Origin: Gemmatimonadota bacterium
GTDB taxonomy: Bacteria > Gemmatimonadota > Gemmatimonadetes > Gemmatimonadales > Gemmatimonadaceae
NCBI GenBank assembly: GCA_016719105.1
Contig: JADKAQ010000020.1
Coordinates: 1 to 64,000 of the forward strand
DNA: 64,000 nt
Direction: 5' to 3'
Shown piece by piece: positions 11,188-20,771 of this stretch. Numbering within the stretch: the first letter of the stretch is position 1; each line of letters starts with the position of its first letter. The notes below the pieces were generated by a model. That model saw only the letters and a list, made by a program, of their open reading frames with translations, made no database searches and was not told where the DNA came from. The translations under genes were made by a program, and so were the position numbers.

Positions 11188-12319
11188 TAACGAGCCGGAG
11201 TTCGGGCGTCGTACTGCGCGAGAATCCAGTCGAGCACCTCCAGAAATCGTGCGAGTCGATCCCCGGCTCCAACTCCGCCAGCCGACGGCACTTCGCGTCA
11301 GCGCGAATCGACTGCCCCGTCGCTTCCTTGACCCGACGCACCAACTCGGCGATCATCTCCTCGCGATCGAACGGAGGCGTCATGACCGCGAACTGAAACT
11401 GTACATAGCCAGCCGCGTACCCCGTTCGCACCGCGACGGTGAATTGGCCGTGGCGTCCGTGGTCATACTGGACATAGAACGAACCATCGCGCGTGCCGCG
11501 CCCCCACCAGAGGCGGACGTTGGGACGCCTGGTCCATGAGAGAATCGCTCGCGCAACACGCGCCTCCGCCGGGTTGCTTCGGGCGTCCAGCACCTCCAGG
11601 AATCTCGCCTCGTCCCACTCGCGCCCGGACGACCCCGTCCCCTTCCGCTGCTCCGCTTCCGCCGTTTGCCCGATCACGCGCGGCACCAGCGATTGTACGC
11701 CTCCTCCCATGTACTGCTTGATCTCCACGCCGAGTACTTCGGCCGGATCCATCTGTTCATTCAGGAACTCGATGATCCGGCGCAACTCGACGGGAATGTC
11801 ATCGGCCACGAAGACCATCCTGAGGCGGCCAGCCTGGAGATTGGTCTTCGCGCGACTCCAGAACGCCTCCGCTTCCATCTCTCCCTGCAGGAACTCGCGA
11901 AGCACCGTCGAAGGTTCGCCGCCCGCACGGCTGACCGTCGCCTCGAACTCCGCCTGCAGTCGCTCCGCTGGCCAGAACGCGACCGCATTCGCGGCGTAGT
12001 CCAGCATCTGCCCAACTACCTCGCGCCGGATGCGCGTGTCGGAGCTGCGCTTCACCTCGACGAGCGTCGGCACTGCGTCCTGATCGAGGAACATGTGATC
12101 CAGCGACCACCGGACCGCCGCGTTCTCTCCGTCCGGGATCCCGAGCTCCCGTTTCACCAAGAGCCAACGGCGCGGTCGCTCGGCGTCGACCTGATGCCCC
12201 GCGAGGAGGGCGGGGTAGCGCTCCAGCAGGAGCTGGAGGACGTCCTCCGAGTCGTACGGCGACTCGCTCAGCGCGAGGAGACTCCCATCGGGTTGGACGA
12301 TGAAGATGCCGGCGGTCAT
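11188..12319 (-). CDS. PDDEXK nuclease-like protein partnered with MazG-like enzyme
   Basis: About 377 residues. The opening (IFIVQPDGSLLALSESPY) is followed by a PDDEXK core at about 75-120: DHMFLDQD, then TLVEVKRSSD, then VVGQMLDYAA. This resembles DUF91/NucS-type or restriction-like nucleases, though I cannot name the exact family. The ATG at 12319 overlaps the stop of the MazG-like gene as ATGA, so the two are coupled. The literal frame runs to 11060, but from about 11245 a neighbouring frame gives a sensible end (RFLEVLDWILAQYDARTPAR) with TAA at 11188, so one indel is likely. A short, truncated copy of its N-terminus sits at 19311-19382 beside a second MazG-like gene. Confidence 0.65.
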
Positions 12320-12693
12320 GTTGGATCCCCCGTCTCGTTGACGCGCGGTCTCAGGGAGTTCCCACGCGCCAACTCCACCGGATGCCGCACCGCATTCGAC
12401 TCGATCTTCTGCTCCACGGCCTCCAGCAGGTCGATCTCCGCCCCATTACAGAACAGCAGCAGCGAGATCGCCACGTCCGCCACCTCTTGCGCCACGCGCT
12501 CCTGCCCCGGCGACGTCCGCACGAACTCGTCCGATCGAGCCCCCTCGACCCACCGCAGCTCCGCCGCCAGCTCCCCCGACTCGCTCACCACCGCCATCGC
12601 CAGGTTCTTCGGCGTGTGGAACTGTGCCCAGTCGCGCTCCTCGGTGAACTGGCGCAGGCGATCGCGGATCTGCTCGAGCCGATCAGTCGTCAT
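12316..12693 (-). CDS. MazG-like nucleotide pyrophosphohydrolase, copy 1
   Basis: A small all-alpha NTP pyrophosphohydrolase of the MazG/RS21-C6 type, which hydrolyses (d)NTPs to monophosphates. Metal-binding signatures are visible: ESGELAAELRW (ExxE) and EVADVAISLLLF (ExxD). ATG 12693 is chosen because the paralogue near 19.7 kb begins with the same sequence (TDRLQQIR). Length about 125 residues, normal for the family. The stop overlaps the start of the downstream nuclease gene (ATGA). Nucleotide similarity to 19380-19763 is high over the whole gene, showing duplication. In a defence context such enzymes can deplete dNTPs; here that is inference. Confidence 0.8.
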   Translation of the reverse strand: MTTDRLEQIRDRLRQFTEERDWAQFHTPKNLAMAVVSESGELAAELRWVEGARSDEFVRTSPGQERVAQEVADVAISLLLFCNGAEIDLLEAVEQKIESNAVRHPVELARGNSLRPRVNETGDPT

Positions 12694-12880
12694 GACAATC
12701 TGTGGAAGTTGGTGTGGGAGGGCGCTCGTGGATCGGTGCCACTCTCCATTTCTCGGAGCACGCTGGTGATCTGCTCCTCGGCGACGCGCGTCCTGCCGAT
12801 CGGGCCTCCCGCGGCGCCACCTCCCTTGTCCATCCGTATGCACTACGCGGTGGCCCCGCGGCGGCAAGGCGATCAACCTA

Positions 12881-13540
12881 CTACTCGCTCCAGTAGCTGG
12901 ATCCGCCCCTCCTCCCCCAGACGGAAGCCCTCCACTTCGTTGCGACTGCTTCTTCCACCAAGCCTCCTTCCGCGCTGTCCCAAGGCTCTTGCATCCCCTC
13001 GGCCGCCTGGACTTTCCACCAGCGCTTTAGGATTGCACCGACCTTGTTGATGGCACGCGCCTTCGACACTCCGAAGTGCCCGAGGGCAACGTCCATGTAG
13101 CCATGGGCATCGTCGGAATCGAGTGCGGCCGTAACCACGAACCGCTCAGGCGAGGGGACCCACGTCAGTCTATACTGCTCCGGCCATGACATGCCCGGAC
13201 CCGAGTCCGCCCAGTTGATGGTCAGCAGGATCTTCGACATGAGCGTGAAACGGCGCTCATCCGGGATCTCCAGGTCGCGGGTATTCCTGAGTTGTCCTTC
13301 TTCATCGACAAAGTCCCAGGAGAGTTTCGGCCCCTCTACGAGGCCGTGAATGAGTACACCGGCAGCCACGTCGATGCGGCGAATGCCGAAGTCTCCACCC
13401 GAGTAGTCTCCCGCCAGCTTGTCCACGAGCGGACGGATGGGGTCCTCTTCCTCCGGATCCGACGCACCCTCCACGAAGTACCGGTCAATGATCGCCTGTG
13501 CCTCGGGAGGAAATGGCGTGAAACGAAGGGTCTTGCTCAT
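12881..13540 (-). CDS. hypothetical protein, 219 residues
   Basis: A clean frame starting MSKTLRFTPFPPEAQAIIDR and ending at a TGA or TAA near 12881. I do not recognise the family. There are no membrane segments or obvious catalytic motif. The middle is mixed alpha/beta and acidic (DDAHGYMDVALGHFGVSKAR). The C-terminus is tryptophan-rich (ILKRWWKVQAAEG). It is transcribed in the same direction as the neighbouring defence genes but separated from them by gaps of about 190 and 420 bases, so it probably has its own promoter. Confidence 0.55.
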   Translation of the reverse strand: MSKTLRFTPFPPEAQAIIDRYFVEGASDPEEEDPIRPLVDKLAGDYSGGDFGIRRIDVAAGVLIHGLVEGPKLSWDFVDEEGQLRNTRDLEIPDERRFTLMSKILLTINWADSGPGMSWPEQYRLTWVPSPERFVVTAALDSDDAHGYMDVALGHFGVSKARAINKVGAILKRWWKVQAAEGMQEPWDSAEGGLVEEAVATKWRASVWGRRGGSSYWSE

Positions 13541-13962
13541 GGCGCACCTATCGTGGGAGGAATCGATCGTTCCGTTGCTGCGGCGCGAGGTCCCATCGCA
13601 ATCGCGGTTCGCCTCGCTAGCGGAGGCCCGTCACCGTCTCGACATCAGGCGGACGGAGGACAACAACACCCACTTCCCCTGCAGCTTCGCCAGCCAACCA
13701 CCGGCGGTCTGGGCGACCGACGGCGCTAGCACGCGAGTCGTGCGAATTCTCCGGTAAGCGCATTGAGTGGTCCTGCAAGAAGCGAGAGCCCCGCCGGGCT
13801 CCTCCCCCGAACCCTGCACCGGGACCCGTTTCACGGGCGCAGGTCAAACTCTCTCTTTGGCGCACCTACTCCCGAAGGCGTAGCACCTTCTTCGCCGGCA
13901 GCGCGTCGAAATCGTCGAGTGAGAGCAGTGCCCGGATCGTCGCAAGTCCGACGCGAGGTGGT
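13541..13962. other. intergenic region, no gene seen
   Basis: About 420 bases with only arginine-rich shadow frames on both strands. It probably holds the promoter of the gene that starts at 13540 on the minus strand. Confidence 0.35.
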
Positions 13963-14427
13963 TCAGTCCGAGTAGACACCCTGCCAGTCATATGGGCCGG
14001 TGAGGTAGTCGTCCACGAAGAAGACCAGAAGCGCCTTCCGTCCATCGGAATGCGAGATCTCACCCACGACCGGCACGCCGGGTGGCACGACTACGTTGTC
14101 TCCCCAGAATGCCTGATCGCCGTCGAGGGCACTCGCCAGGGTGCGACGCCAGTGCGCCATCACTCGCTCCTGTGTGGCACGGCCCTCAAACGTCTGCGTC
14201 GCGACCATGACGAGGTGGTCGAGGTCCGGCGCAAAGACGAGGCTCTTACCTGAGCACAAGCACTCGTTGACGACGTCGCAATTGTCGTCGACAAATGCGC
14301 CGAGTGCAGTCAGGCTCTCGTGCTCCTTGATGACGCCAGTCTCCCAGGCGGCGTCAACTGCCGCATCGATGAGGGGTTGAATCTCGTCGTCTTGCGCGAC
14401 GGCAACGAATCTGCGCGAGTGCTCCAT
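13963..14427 (-). CDS. hypothetical protein, 154 residues
   Basis: ATG at 14427 (MEHSRRFVAVAQDDEIQPLI) is chosen because the residues upstream in the same frame are proline- and arginine-rich and unlike coding sequence. The protein is acidic and soluble, with no motif I recognise (FAPDLDHLVMVATQTFEGRA in the middle, LLVFFVDDYLTGPYDWQG near the end). The upstream end lies about 130 bases from another poorly defined small gene. Function unknown. Confidence 0.5.
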   Translation of the reverse strand: MEHSRRFVAVAQDDEIQPLIDAAVDAAWETGVIKEHESLTALGAFVDDNCDVVNECLCSGKSLVFAPDLDHLVMVATQTFEGRATQERVMAHWRRTLASALDGDQAFWGDNVVVPPGVPVVGEISHSDGRKALLVFFVDDYLTGPYDWQGVYSD

Positions 14428-14556
14428 AGTCGGATATGTGGACGTGGGTGCGGGAATACGACGCTGAGGGCAACTCGGTGTAGTGGGCTGACACGTATCT
14501 CGCCTAACCACGCGCGTGAGAGATCCTTGAGTCTGACAGCAAGGCGCTGCGGTCAA

Positions 14557-14947
14557 TTAGGCAGCGCTCCGCGAGCACCACATCGGACCGGACGTGTCGT
14601 CCGTCAACTCGTCCTCCCGGTCATACGGCCGCCCGTACCACCGATGGGTTCCATCGCGCGATATGATTCTCACGCAGCGTCGCCTGATGCTGCCGCTGTT
14701 GTCGATCGACGCCTCCCACGTGACCTCGACTATCTGCAGGGCCGGCCAATTCCGCATGACGCCGTCGCAGGACCTTGCGCGGCGCTTCCTCCAGCTCCTC
14801 GAGATCCAGCGAGCCCTCCTCCTCCTCGATCGCGAGGGCCTCGTCGTCGAACTCGACGACCTCTTCAGCGTCTTCCGAGATGAGCCCGAGCGCGAACGCG
14901 CTCTTCCGCGCCTCCAGGGCCTCCTCTCGAGCGAGCGGTTGGCACAC
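14557..14947 (-). CDS. hypothetical acidic protein, frameshifted
   Basis: Two overlapping frames read as one protein: an acidic helical N-terminal part (LISEDAEEVVEFDDEALAIE) and a C-terminal part (ALQIVEVTWEASIDNSGSIR, then DGTHRWYGRPYDREDELTDD) joined by an indel near 14750. The frame is open upstream of 14947 as far as about 15050 without an ATG, so the true start is uncertain; GTG 14947 is the last reasonable choice. I do not recognise the family. Confidence 0.35.
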
Positions 14948-15117
14948 CTCCCAGTCCTCCAGTAGTGCCTCTAGTCTTTCGCTAAGCTCGTGATCGCTGC
15001 TCGACAGAATGCGTCTCGTGAAGGCCTTGGCGACGGGTCGCCCGGTTCGCTACGCACTCGCCACCGCACCGGCGACCACATTATCACGGAGCACTGACAC
15101 CGTCTGCAGAGTCGCGC

Positions 15118-18100
15118 TCACTTCAACTTCAACGGTCGTCGGAGCTCGCTCGGAACATCAGTCTTCATTTTCCACCACACAGTGATCGGCTTATCGCCCT
15201 CCCACCGCTCGAATTCCAGTTCTCCCATATACGCGAATGGCTGTGTTACCCCGTTCACTTTTCCCGTCTGACGCACGAAGAGATGAACACCAATCCCCAG
15301 CTTCGCATGCTCCGCCAGCTCCCTTCCTGACCGACTGTCCCTTGAAGTCCGATTCTGACTCTGCCATCGAAACTCTGTGGGCGACAAGAAGGCGTCCTCA
15401 TACTGATGGTCCTTCTGCATCGTCGTCTTGTCGAGCGTCACGAACAGGATGATCAACCTGGTCTCGTTATCACCCCTGACTGCGACTCCATCCCCTTGAA
15501 GTCGAACCCAAACAACTTTGGCACCTCGGCTCGCTTGTACTTCTCCCACAAGTGCGGCCCCGTCTTCTCGTCCGAACTCCATGGCGATAGGCGATAGCCG
15601 TTGTCTTCCTTGGTGAAGACTGCCTCCTGCTTCGTTCCCGGCTGTCCGGCCCGCGGACCGAACCACCGGCGCAAGAGATCGCTGAGGACATTCGTGTCGG
15701 AATCCACGCGGTGCATGACGTTCACCGCGATCTTCACGAAATTGGCCTGGTATTCCTCGCCGTCGGCCATCACGGTCACCCATCCCTCGGGGATCCCAGG
15801 GTTTCGATCGCGTGAGGGGAGAAAGAGGATCGCGTTGTCGCCCGCATGCGACACACGGCAGACAATGCGCGGCGCGCCATCGTTCAGCCCAGCGCGCCGC
15901 ACGTAGACGGCAAGACGCCACTCGGCCAACTCACGAGCCAGAGAGGCGGCCACCTCTCGCAGCCCTGGCGCGACGGACATGGTGGTCGAAAGCACGCCGT
16001 CTTCATAACGGAAGTACGCGTCTCCTCCCGTCCCGCGCCCGCCTACCCACGCCTGGATGGGGTTCTGCTCCAGCAGCGTGCGCATCGCACTCGCGTCCTC
16101 GAGAGCCTCTCCCATTTCCGTTCGCACCGCCGACTGCCGGCGCGCCATCAGTCGAACGCGCTCGATCAGCTGCGCGATCGAGATGCTACCGGGGAAGGCC
16201 TCTTCCGCGATCATCGCCAGGAGCACCACCATCTTGAAGCTCTTGGTCATCGGGGTGATCTCGAGCGCTGCCAGGAATCCGCGCAAGTGATCCGCAGCTT
16301 GCCCTTCCATCACCGAGAGATCACCCATGGACTGCACGAACTGGAACCACGATCCGTACCGCTGGCGCACCGCCTTCGGATCGTATCCATCGATGAAAGC
16401 CTCGGCCGCCGTGGGGCGCCTATCAGTCCGCTCGCGGTACTCCCGATAGTACGCCTCGAAGACATCTCCCCCACGTCCCCGCTGTTCGAGGAGCTGCGTA
16501 AGGATGTCCAGCGCCTCGAGGTCGTAGGTCACCTCGCACCCCGGCGGGAGGAGCTCACTGCCACGCCCATCAGCGACGATCCGGAGCGCCTGTGAGACCT
16601 CGGCGTCGCCCCCGGTCAGAGCAAAGAGCGTCCTCGGCTTCAACAGGAATGTGCGATGATTCCCGATGTAGTCGATGACCTTGAGTCGCTTTCCTTCTCG
16701 GTAGCGGAGTCCGCGGCCGAACTGCTGAAGCCATAGGATCTGAGATTCGGTCGGCCGGAGCATCATGACGGTATCGATCTCGGGGAGATCGACCCCTTCG
16801 TTGAACATGTCGACGGCGCACAGCACATCGAGCTCGCCAGTCTGCAACATTTCCAACGAGTGCGCCCGAGGATCGCTGTCTGGCCCTGCGTATACAGCCG
16901 CCGCGCGCTTGCCGTTCAGAATGAAGAACTTCTTCATGAAGTCGGCGTGACGCTGCGAGACGCAGAAGGCCAGGGTCCGCTGTCCTCCACGGCGCTCTAG
17001 CTGGTCGAGTGCATTGCTGGCTCGAGATTGTGTGGCGACCGCGGTCGACAGGGCTTCTTCGTCGAATCGATTGCTCCGCCACGGAATGTTGGTGTAGTCC
17101 ACCTCGTCTGGCACACCGTAGTACTCGAAGGGGGAAAGCAGTCCGCGTCGAATGCCATCCGCCACATCGCAGCGGTATACGAGATTTCCGCCACACAGCG
17201 ACAGCAGGTCTGCACCGTCCGTTCGCTCTGGCGTCGCGGTGAGGCCGAGCAGGAAGTCTGGGGCAAAGTGATCGAGCAGGCGACGATAGGTCTCTGCCGA
17301 CGCGTGGTGGAATTCGTCGACGACGATGTAGTCGAAGTGATCGCCGGGAAAACGATCGAGATGCCGCTGGCGTCCCAGCGTCTGAATAGACGCGAAGAGA
17401 ACCTCCGCATCCGGCGCCCGTTCAGTCCCCGTATACTTCCCCAGAATCGCCGCCGGCCGCAGCATCCGATACGTCCGCAGCGCCTGATCGAGGATCTCCT
17501 CTCGGTGCGCGACGAACAGGATTCGCTTGGCCCTCGTCGCGAGAGTGTCGAAGGCGCTCAGCCAAGTCTTCCCTAGCCCGGTCGCCAGGACGACCAATCC
17601 AGCGGTGCTACCGCGGGCGCGTGTGTTTGCCAGCGCGGCTAGGGCTTCACGCTGGACCTGGTGTGGCATTGGTGGCGCCGGAGGCGTCTCCGGGACAACG
17701 CCAGTCACGGTCGGCGTTGCGACCCGCCGCGAAGCCTTGTACCGCGCTACCCACTCGGCGTCGATGCGAACTGCGAGCTCATCGCGAAAGAGCTCTTCGA
17801 AGCCACGCTGCACGTCGCGGAATCCCTCTCCGTCTCGCGACGTGAGAACGCGGTAGTTCCACTCTACGCCTTCCTTGAGCGCGCTCCTGCTGATGTTCGA
17901 ACTGCCAACGAACGCTGTCCCTGTACCTTCCTTCGAGTGAACGATGTAGCTCTTGAGATGGAAGCTTGTAGCGCCGCCTTCGAAGACCTTGACGTCGGCT
18001 CCCTCACCGAGATCGAGTAGACGAAGCAGTGCCTCCGGCTCCGTCACTCCCAGGTACTTCCCGGTTAGAAGGCGAATGCGCCCGCCACGTGCGAGAACAT

Positions 18101-18695
18101 CGCGCAGTCGCTCCTCAATGAGCCGTACGCCGCTCTCAAGGATGAAGGCAACGGCAATGTCGACGCGGCGCGCGTTGTCGAGGTGGGCGAGCAAGTGCGG
18201 GAGGAACGGATCGGTTGCTCCGCGAACAAGCGCGCGCGCGTGTGGCGCACCCAGCTGTTCCGGCGACTGCGTGTAGTTCGCTTTGTGCGGAATGACAAAG
18301 CGAACGCCACCCGTCGGGTCAACGACGTCGCCCCGGTACCTCGGTATGACGTGCACGTGGAGGTGGAACACCGTTTGTCCCGCTGCTCTCCCAACGTTGA
18401 CGCCGATGTTGTAGCCGTCGGGCGAGTAGCGTTTGTCGACCTCGACCCTGACTCTATCCACCAGCCTTGTGATGGCGTCCTGCTCGTCGACTGAGGCGTC
18501 GAACCACGTGGGGATGTGCCGGCGAGGTATGATGAGCGAATGTCCCGGTGAGACCGGGAAGCCATCCCATATCGCCCGTACCGTCTCCTCTGCCAGGAGA
18601 CATGCATCATCCGGGATAGCGCAGAACGGGCACGCAGACTCCGGCTCCTCCCCTCCAGCATCCTCGCTTGGCTTAGAATCGACATTCAACCCCAT
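15118..18695 (-). CDS. HIT-PLD-DEAD helicase-DUF3427 protein
   Basis: About 1190 residues with four domains in order. First, a HIT domain (CPFC near the start, then NVGRAAGQTVFHLHVHVIPR with the HxHxH triad). Second, a phospholipase-D-like nuclease domain (HLKSYIVHS, FVGSSNISRSAL; the HxK motif) at about 180-330. Third, an SF2 helicase with Walker A ATGLGKTW, VVDEFHHAS, LTATPERTDG and the late motif QFGRGLRYREGK. Fourth, a C-terminal DUF3427 domain (FLSPTEFRWQSQNRTSRDS, then HLFVR). The main frame stops at 15453; DUF3427 continues in another frame from about 15475 to TGA 15118-15120, so one indel is likely. ATG 18695 shares its A with the TGA of the SprT-like gene (TGATG). Related PLD-helicase-DUF3427 proteins occur in defence islands; the HIT fusion is less usual. 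Confidence 0.8.
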
Positions 18696-19255
18696 CACCC
18701 TCTCCACACTCGCCGTGTTACGACCAGCTCGCCCGACAGGCCAGCTGCAACGCATTCAGCACAGCGCCAGCGAGAGACCGGCCGCCGAGCTGTCCGCTGT
18801 GACTGGCACACCGGACAGCGATGGTGATAGGACGTCGTCGCCTTCCGAGGTGCCGGCCGTTGGACAGCAGTCGCTGGCAAGGGCATGGAAGTCCTGGGAT
18901 CGAGCCCAGCCTGAGTCATGAGCGTTCGCCACTCCGCCCCGTGTGGCCGAACCCGGCCGAATCGCGCCCGCGCAACCAGGTGGGCCAGCTCGTGGCCAAC
19001 GACCTCCGCGAGGAGTGCGCGATCAGCGGACTGCAATGCGTGGTGCAGTGAGATCTTCGCTGTACCCGGGTACCAACGCCCAAGCGCACGCTTCAGTCGT
19101 GGCGAAAAGCGAATCTCGACGTCCCGGCAGGTCTCGATCATCCTCCATCTCTTGGCGTACCGCCGCACAAGAGCGGCCACCCGCGCACTCGCAGCCTGCG
19201 CGCGGTTGTTCTCGGTTCCTGCCCGCCCGATTCGTGGCCTATGGTGAGCGGTCAT
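18695..19255 (-). CDS. SprT-like zinc metalloprotease domain protein
   Basis: SprT/Spartan-like metalloproteases act on protein-DNA cross-links or are predicted peptidases. The active site reads HELAHLVARARFG, followed by PHGAEWRTLMTQAG. A C-terminal zinc ribbon is formed by CPVCQSQRTA and WRCAEC. About 187 residues, normal for a stand-alone SprT-like protein. ATG 19255 is preferred over longer upstream options because the upstream part overlaps the truncated MazG/nuclease copy. Its TGA overlaps the start of the HIT-helicase gene by one base, so the two are coupled and probably act together. Confidence 0.75.
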   Translation of the reverse strand: MTAHHRPRIGRAGTENNRAQAASARVAALVRRYAKRWRMIETCRDVEIRFSPRLKRALGRWYPGTAKISLHHALQSADRALLAEVVGHELAHLVARARFGRVRPHGAEWRTLMTQAGLDPRTSMPLPATAVQRPAPRKATTSYHHRCPVCQSQRTARRPVSRWRCAECVAAGLSGELVVTRRVWRG

Positions 19256-19763
19256 GTCTGCGCCCAGGGCCCTCCTCCGTGTTGCCACCAGACGCCTGTC
19301 TCGTGTGGGTGTACTCGTTCGGCGACTCGCGCAGAGCGAGGAGTCTGCCATCTGGTTGAACGATGAAGGTGCTGGTGGTCATGGTGCGCTCGGGAGTCGC
19401 GTCGAGCGGCGGCCTCTCCGCCTTCCCCCGCGCCACCTCCACCGGATACCGCCCCGCATTCACTTCGATCTTCCGCTCGATCGCCTCCAGCAGGTCGATC
19501 TCCGCCCTATCACAGAACAGCAGCAGCGCGATCGCCACGTCCGCCACCTCCTGCGCCACACGCTCCCGCCCCGGCGACGTCCGCATGAAGTCATCCGACT
19601 GCGCCCCCTCCACCCAGCGCAGCTCCGCCGCCAGCTCCCCCGCCTCGCTCACCACCGCCATCGCGAGATTCTTCGGATTGTGGAACTGTCCCCAGTCTCG
19701 CTCCTCGGTGAACTGCCGAAGGCGATGACGAATCTGCTGCAGTCGGTCGGTGCTCATGGTCAT
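19239..19763 (-). CDS. MazG-like nucleotide pyrophosphohydrolase, copy 2, fused to a nuclease remnant
   Basis: Paralogue of the enzyme at 12316-12693, with the same signatures (EAGELAAELRW; EVADVAIALLLF). ATG 19763 overlaps the stop of the HNH gene as ATGA; a second ATG is at 19757. In copy 1 the gene stops just at the nuclease start. Here a one-base difference lets the frame run on through the first 24 residues of a nuclease copy (TSTFIVQPDGRLLALRESPN) and then into unrelated sequence, ending at 19239. The enzyme domain itself (about 125 residues) looks intact. Confidence 0.7.
   Translation of the reverse strand: MTMSTDRLQQIRHRLRQFTEERDWGQFHNPKNLAMAVVSEAGELAAELRWVEGAQSDDFMRTSPGRERVAQEVADVAIALLLFCDRAEIDLLEAIERKIEVNAGRYPVEVARGKAERPPLDATPERTMTTSTFIVQPDGRLLALRESPNEYTHTRQASGGNTEEGPGRRHDRSP
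19311..19382 (-). pseudogene. remnant of the MazG-partner nuclease (first 24 codons only)
   Basis: The stretch starting at ATG 19382 encodes TSTFIVQPDGRLLALRESPN, almost identical to the start of the full nuclease at 12319. Similarity stops abruptly near 19311, where sequence leading to the SprT-like gene begins. This shows that the MazG/nuclease pair was duplicated and that most of the second nuclease was deleted or replaced. Confidence 0.65.
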
Positions 19764-20698
19764 TTGAGGAAGACGACGTCCGCGTGCCATTCGAGGTGCA
19801 CCCGGTCGGGCCACTTCGACTTGTCCCCGGGTAGGTTGATCGCGAGGTCCTGCTGCGCGTAGTACACGTGCCCGTTGTTCCAGTCCGCGCGTAGCCGTGT
19901 GCTCACCCGGAACCTGTAGTCTGGCGTCACCGTCACGTAGCCGCGATCGAAGAGCGTGTGCACATCGGAGCGGAGCAGCAGGCCGTTGGTGATGGAGTGT
20001 ACGCCCCCCTCTGACACCGGGCGGATGTGCGCCGCCTCGAGGACGGGGAGCGTGTGCTCGTTGGTGACGGCGCAGCGGCGATCGTACGTGTCGGTAACAG
20101 AGACGCGAAAGCCTCCCTGACCCAGGCGCCGGCGCGCGAGCACGGGATCCGAGAACATCCGCATCGTCGTTCCCTCTGCCACCATTGGCGCGGCACCAAT
20201 GAGCGCCGCGGTCGACATGTTCGCCTCCAGCGCCCGCCAGAGGTCTCGCCCAGTGCCGGCGTCGAGGTCATACGTCTTCCCCTGCACCGTGTTCAGCGAG
20301 AAGTCCGGCGGCATCGGAATCCACGCGTCTCTTCGGAAGAAGAACGGATGCTGGAGGATGATGTTGCCGATGACCGGGTCGTCCCCGGTGCGCAGCGGCT
20401 CCCGGCGGTACTTCGCGATCCGCTCGCGCATCTCGGCGAGCGATCGGACGCCATTCCCATCCCGAAAGGTCTCCCACGCCAGCGAAACCGGCAGAAGCGA
20501 CGCGGTCTCGAAGAAAGCGCCACCGACGATGTAGTTGTTGGGGCTGTGGAGCTTGAAGAGGAACAGGTCGCCCGCTGAGAGCACCTTGAAGAGGTGACGA
20601 CCACCGGGCTGCCAGAAGTTGATTTCCTGGCAATCGCGCGCGTGCGCGAGCTGCTCGTACCAGTCGAAGTCGGTGACGCCGAGGTAGGCTTTGCGCAT
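19760..20698 (-). CDS. HNH restriction-type endonuclease
   Basis: HNH endonuclease of the HNH_2 type common among stand-alone restriction enzymes. The C-terminal nuclease region has RRCAVTNE, LEAAHIRPVSEGG and NGLLLRSDVHTLFDRGY, which supply the His-Asn-His metal site. The N-terminal 190 residues (FDWYEQLAHARDCQEINFWQ, then PNNYIVGGAFFE) probably bind DNA. ATG 20698 gives the natural start MRKAYLGVTDFDWY; upstream codons are low-quality. The stop overlaps the MazG-like gene (ATGA). No methyltransferase is adjacent, which would fit a modification-dependent nuclease, but that is inference. Confidence 0.75.
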   Translation of the reverse strand: MRKAYLGVTDFDWYEQLAHARDCQEINFWQPGGRHLFKVLSAGDLFLFKLHSPNNYIVGGAFFETASLLPVSLAWETFRDGNGVRSLAEMRERIAKYRREPLRTGDDPVIGNIILQHPFFFRRDAWIPMPPDFSLNTVQGKTYDLDAGTGRDLWRALEANMSTAALIGAAPMVAEGTTMRMFSDPVLARRRLGQGGFRVSVTDTYDRRCAVTNEHTLPVLEAAHIRPVSEGGVHSITNGLLLRSDVHTLFDRGYVTVTPDYRFRVSTRLRADWNNGHVYYAQQDLAINLPGDKSKWPDRVHLEWHADVVFLK

Positions 20699-20771
20699 CG
20701 CGATCTGTGAGGTGGACAGGAGGACTGGGAGATCACTCCCGAGAATTCGTGCTTGTTTCGATTTCCTACCT

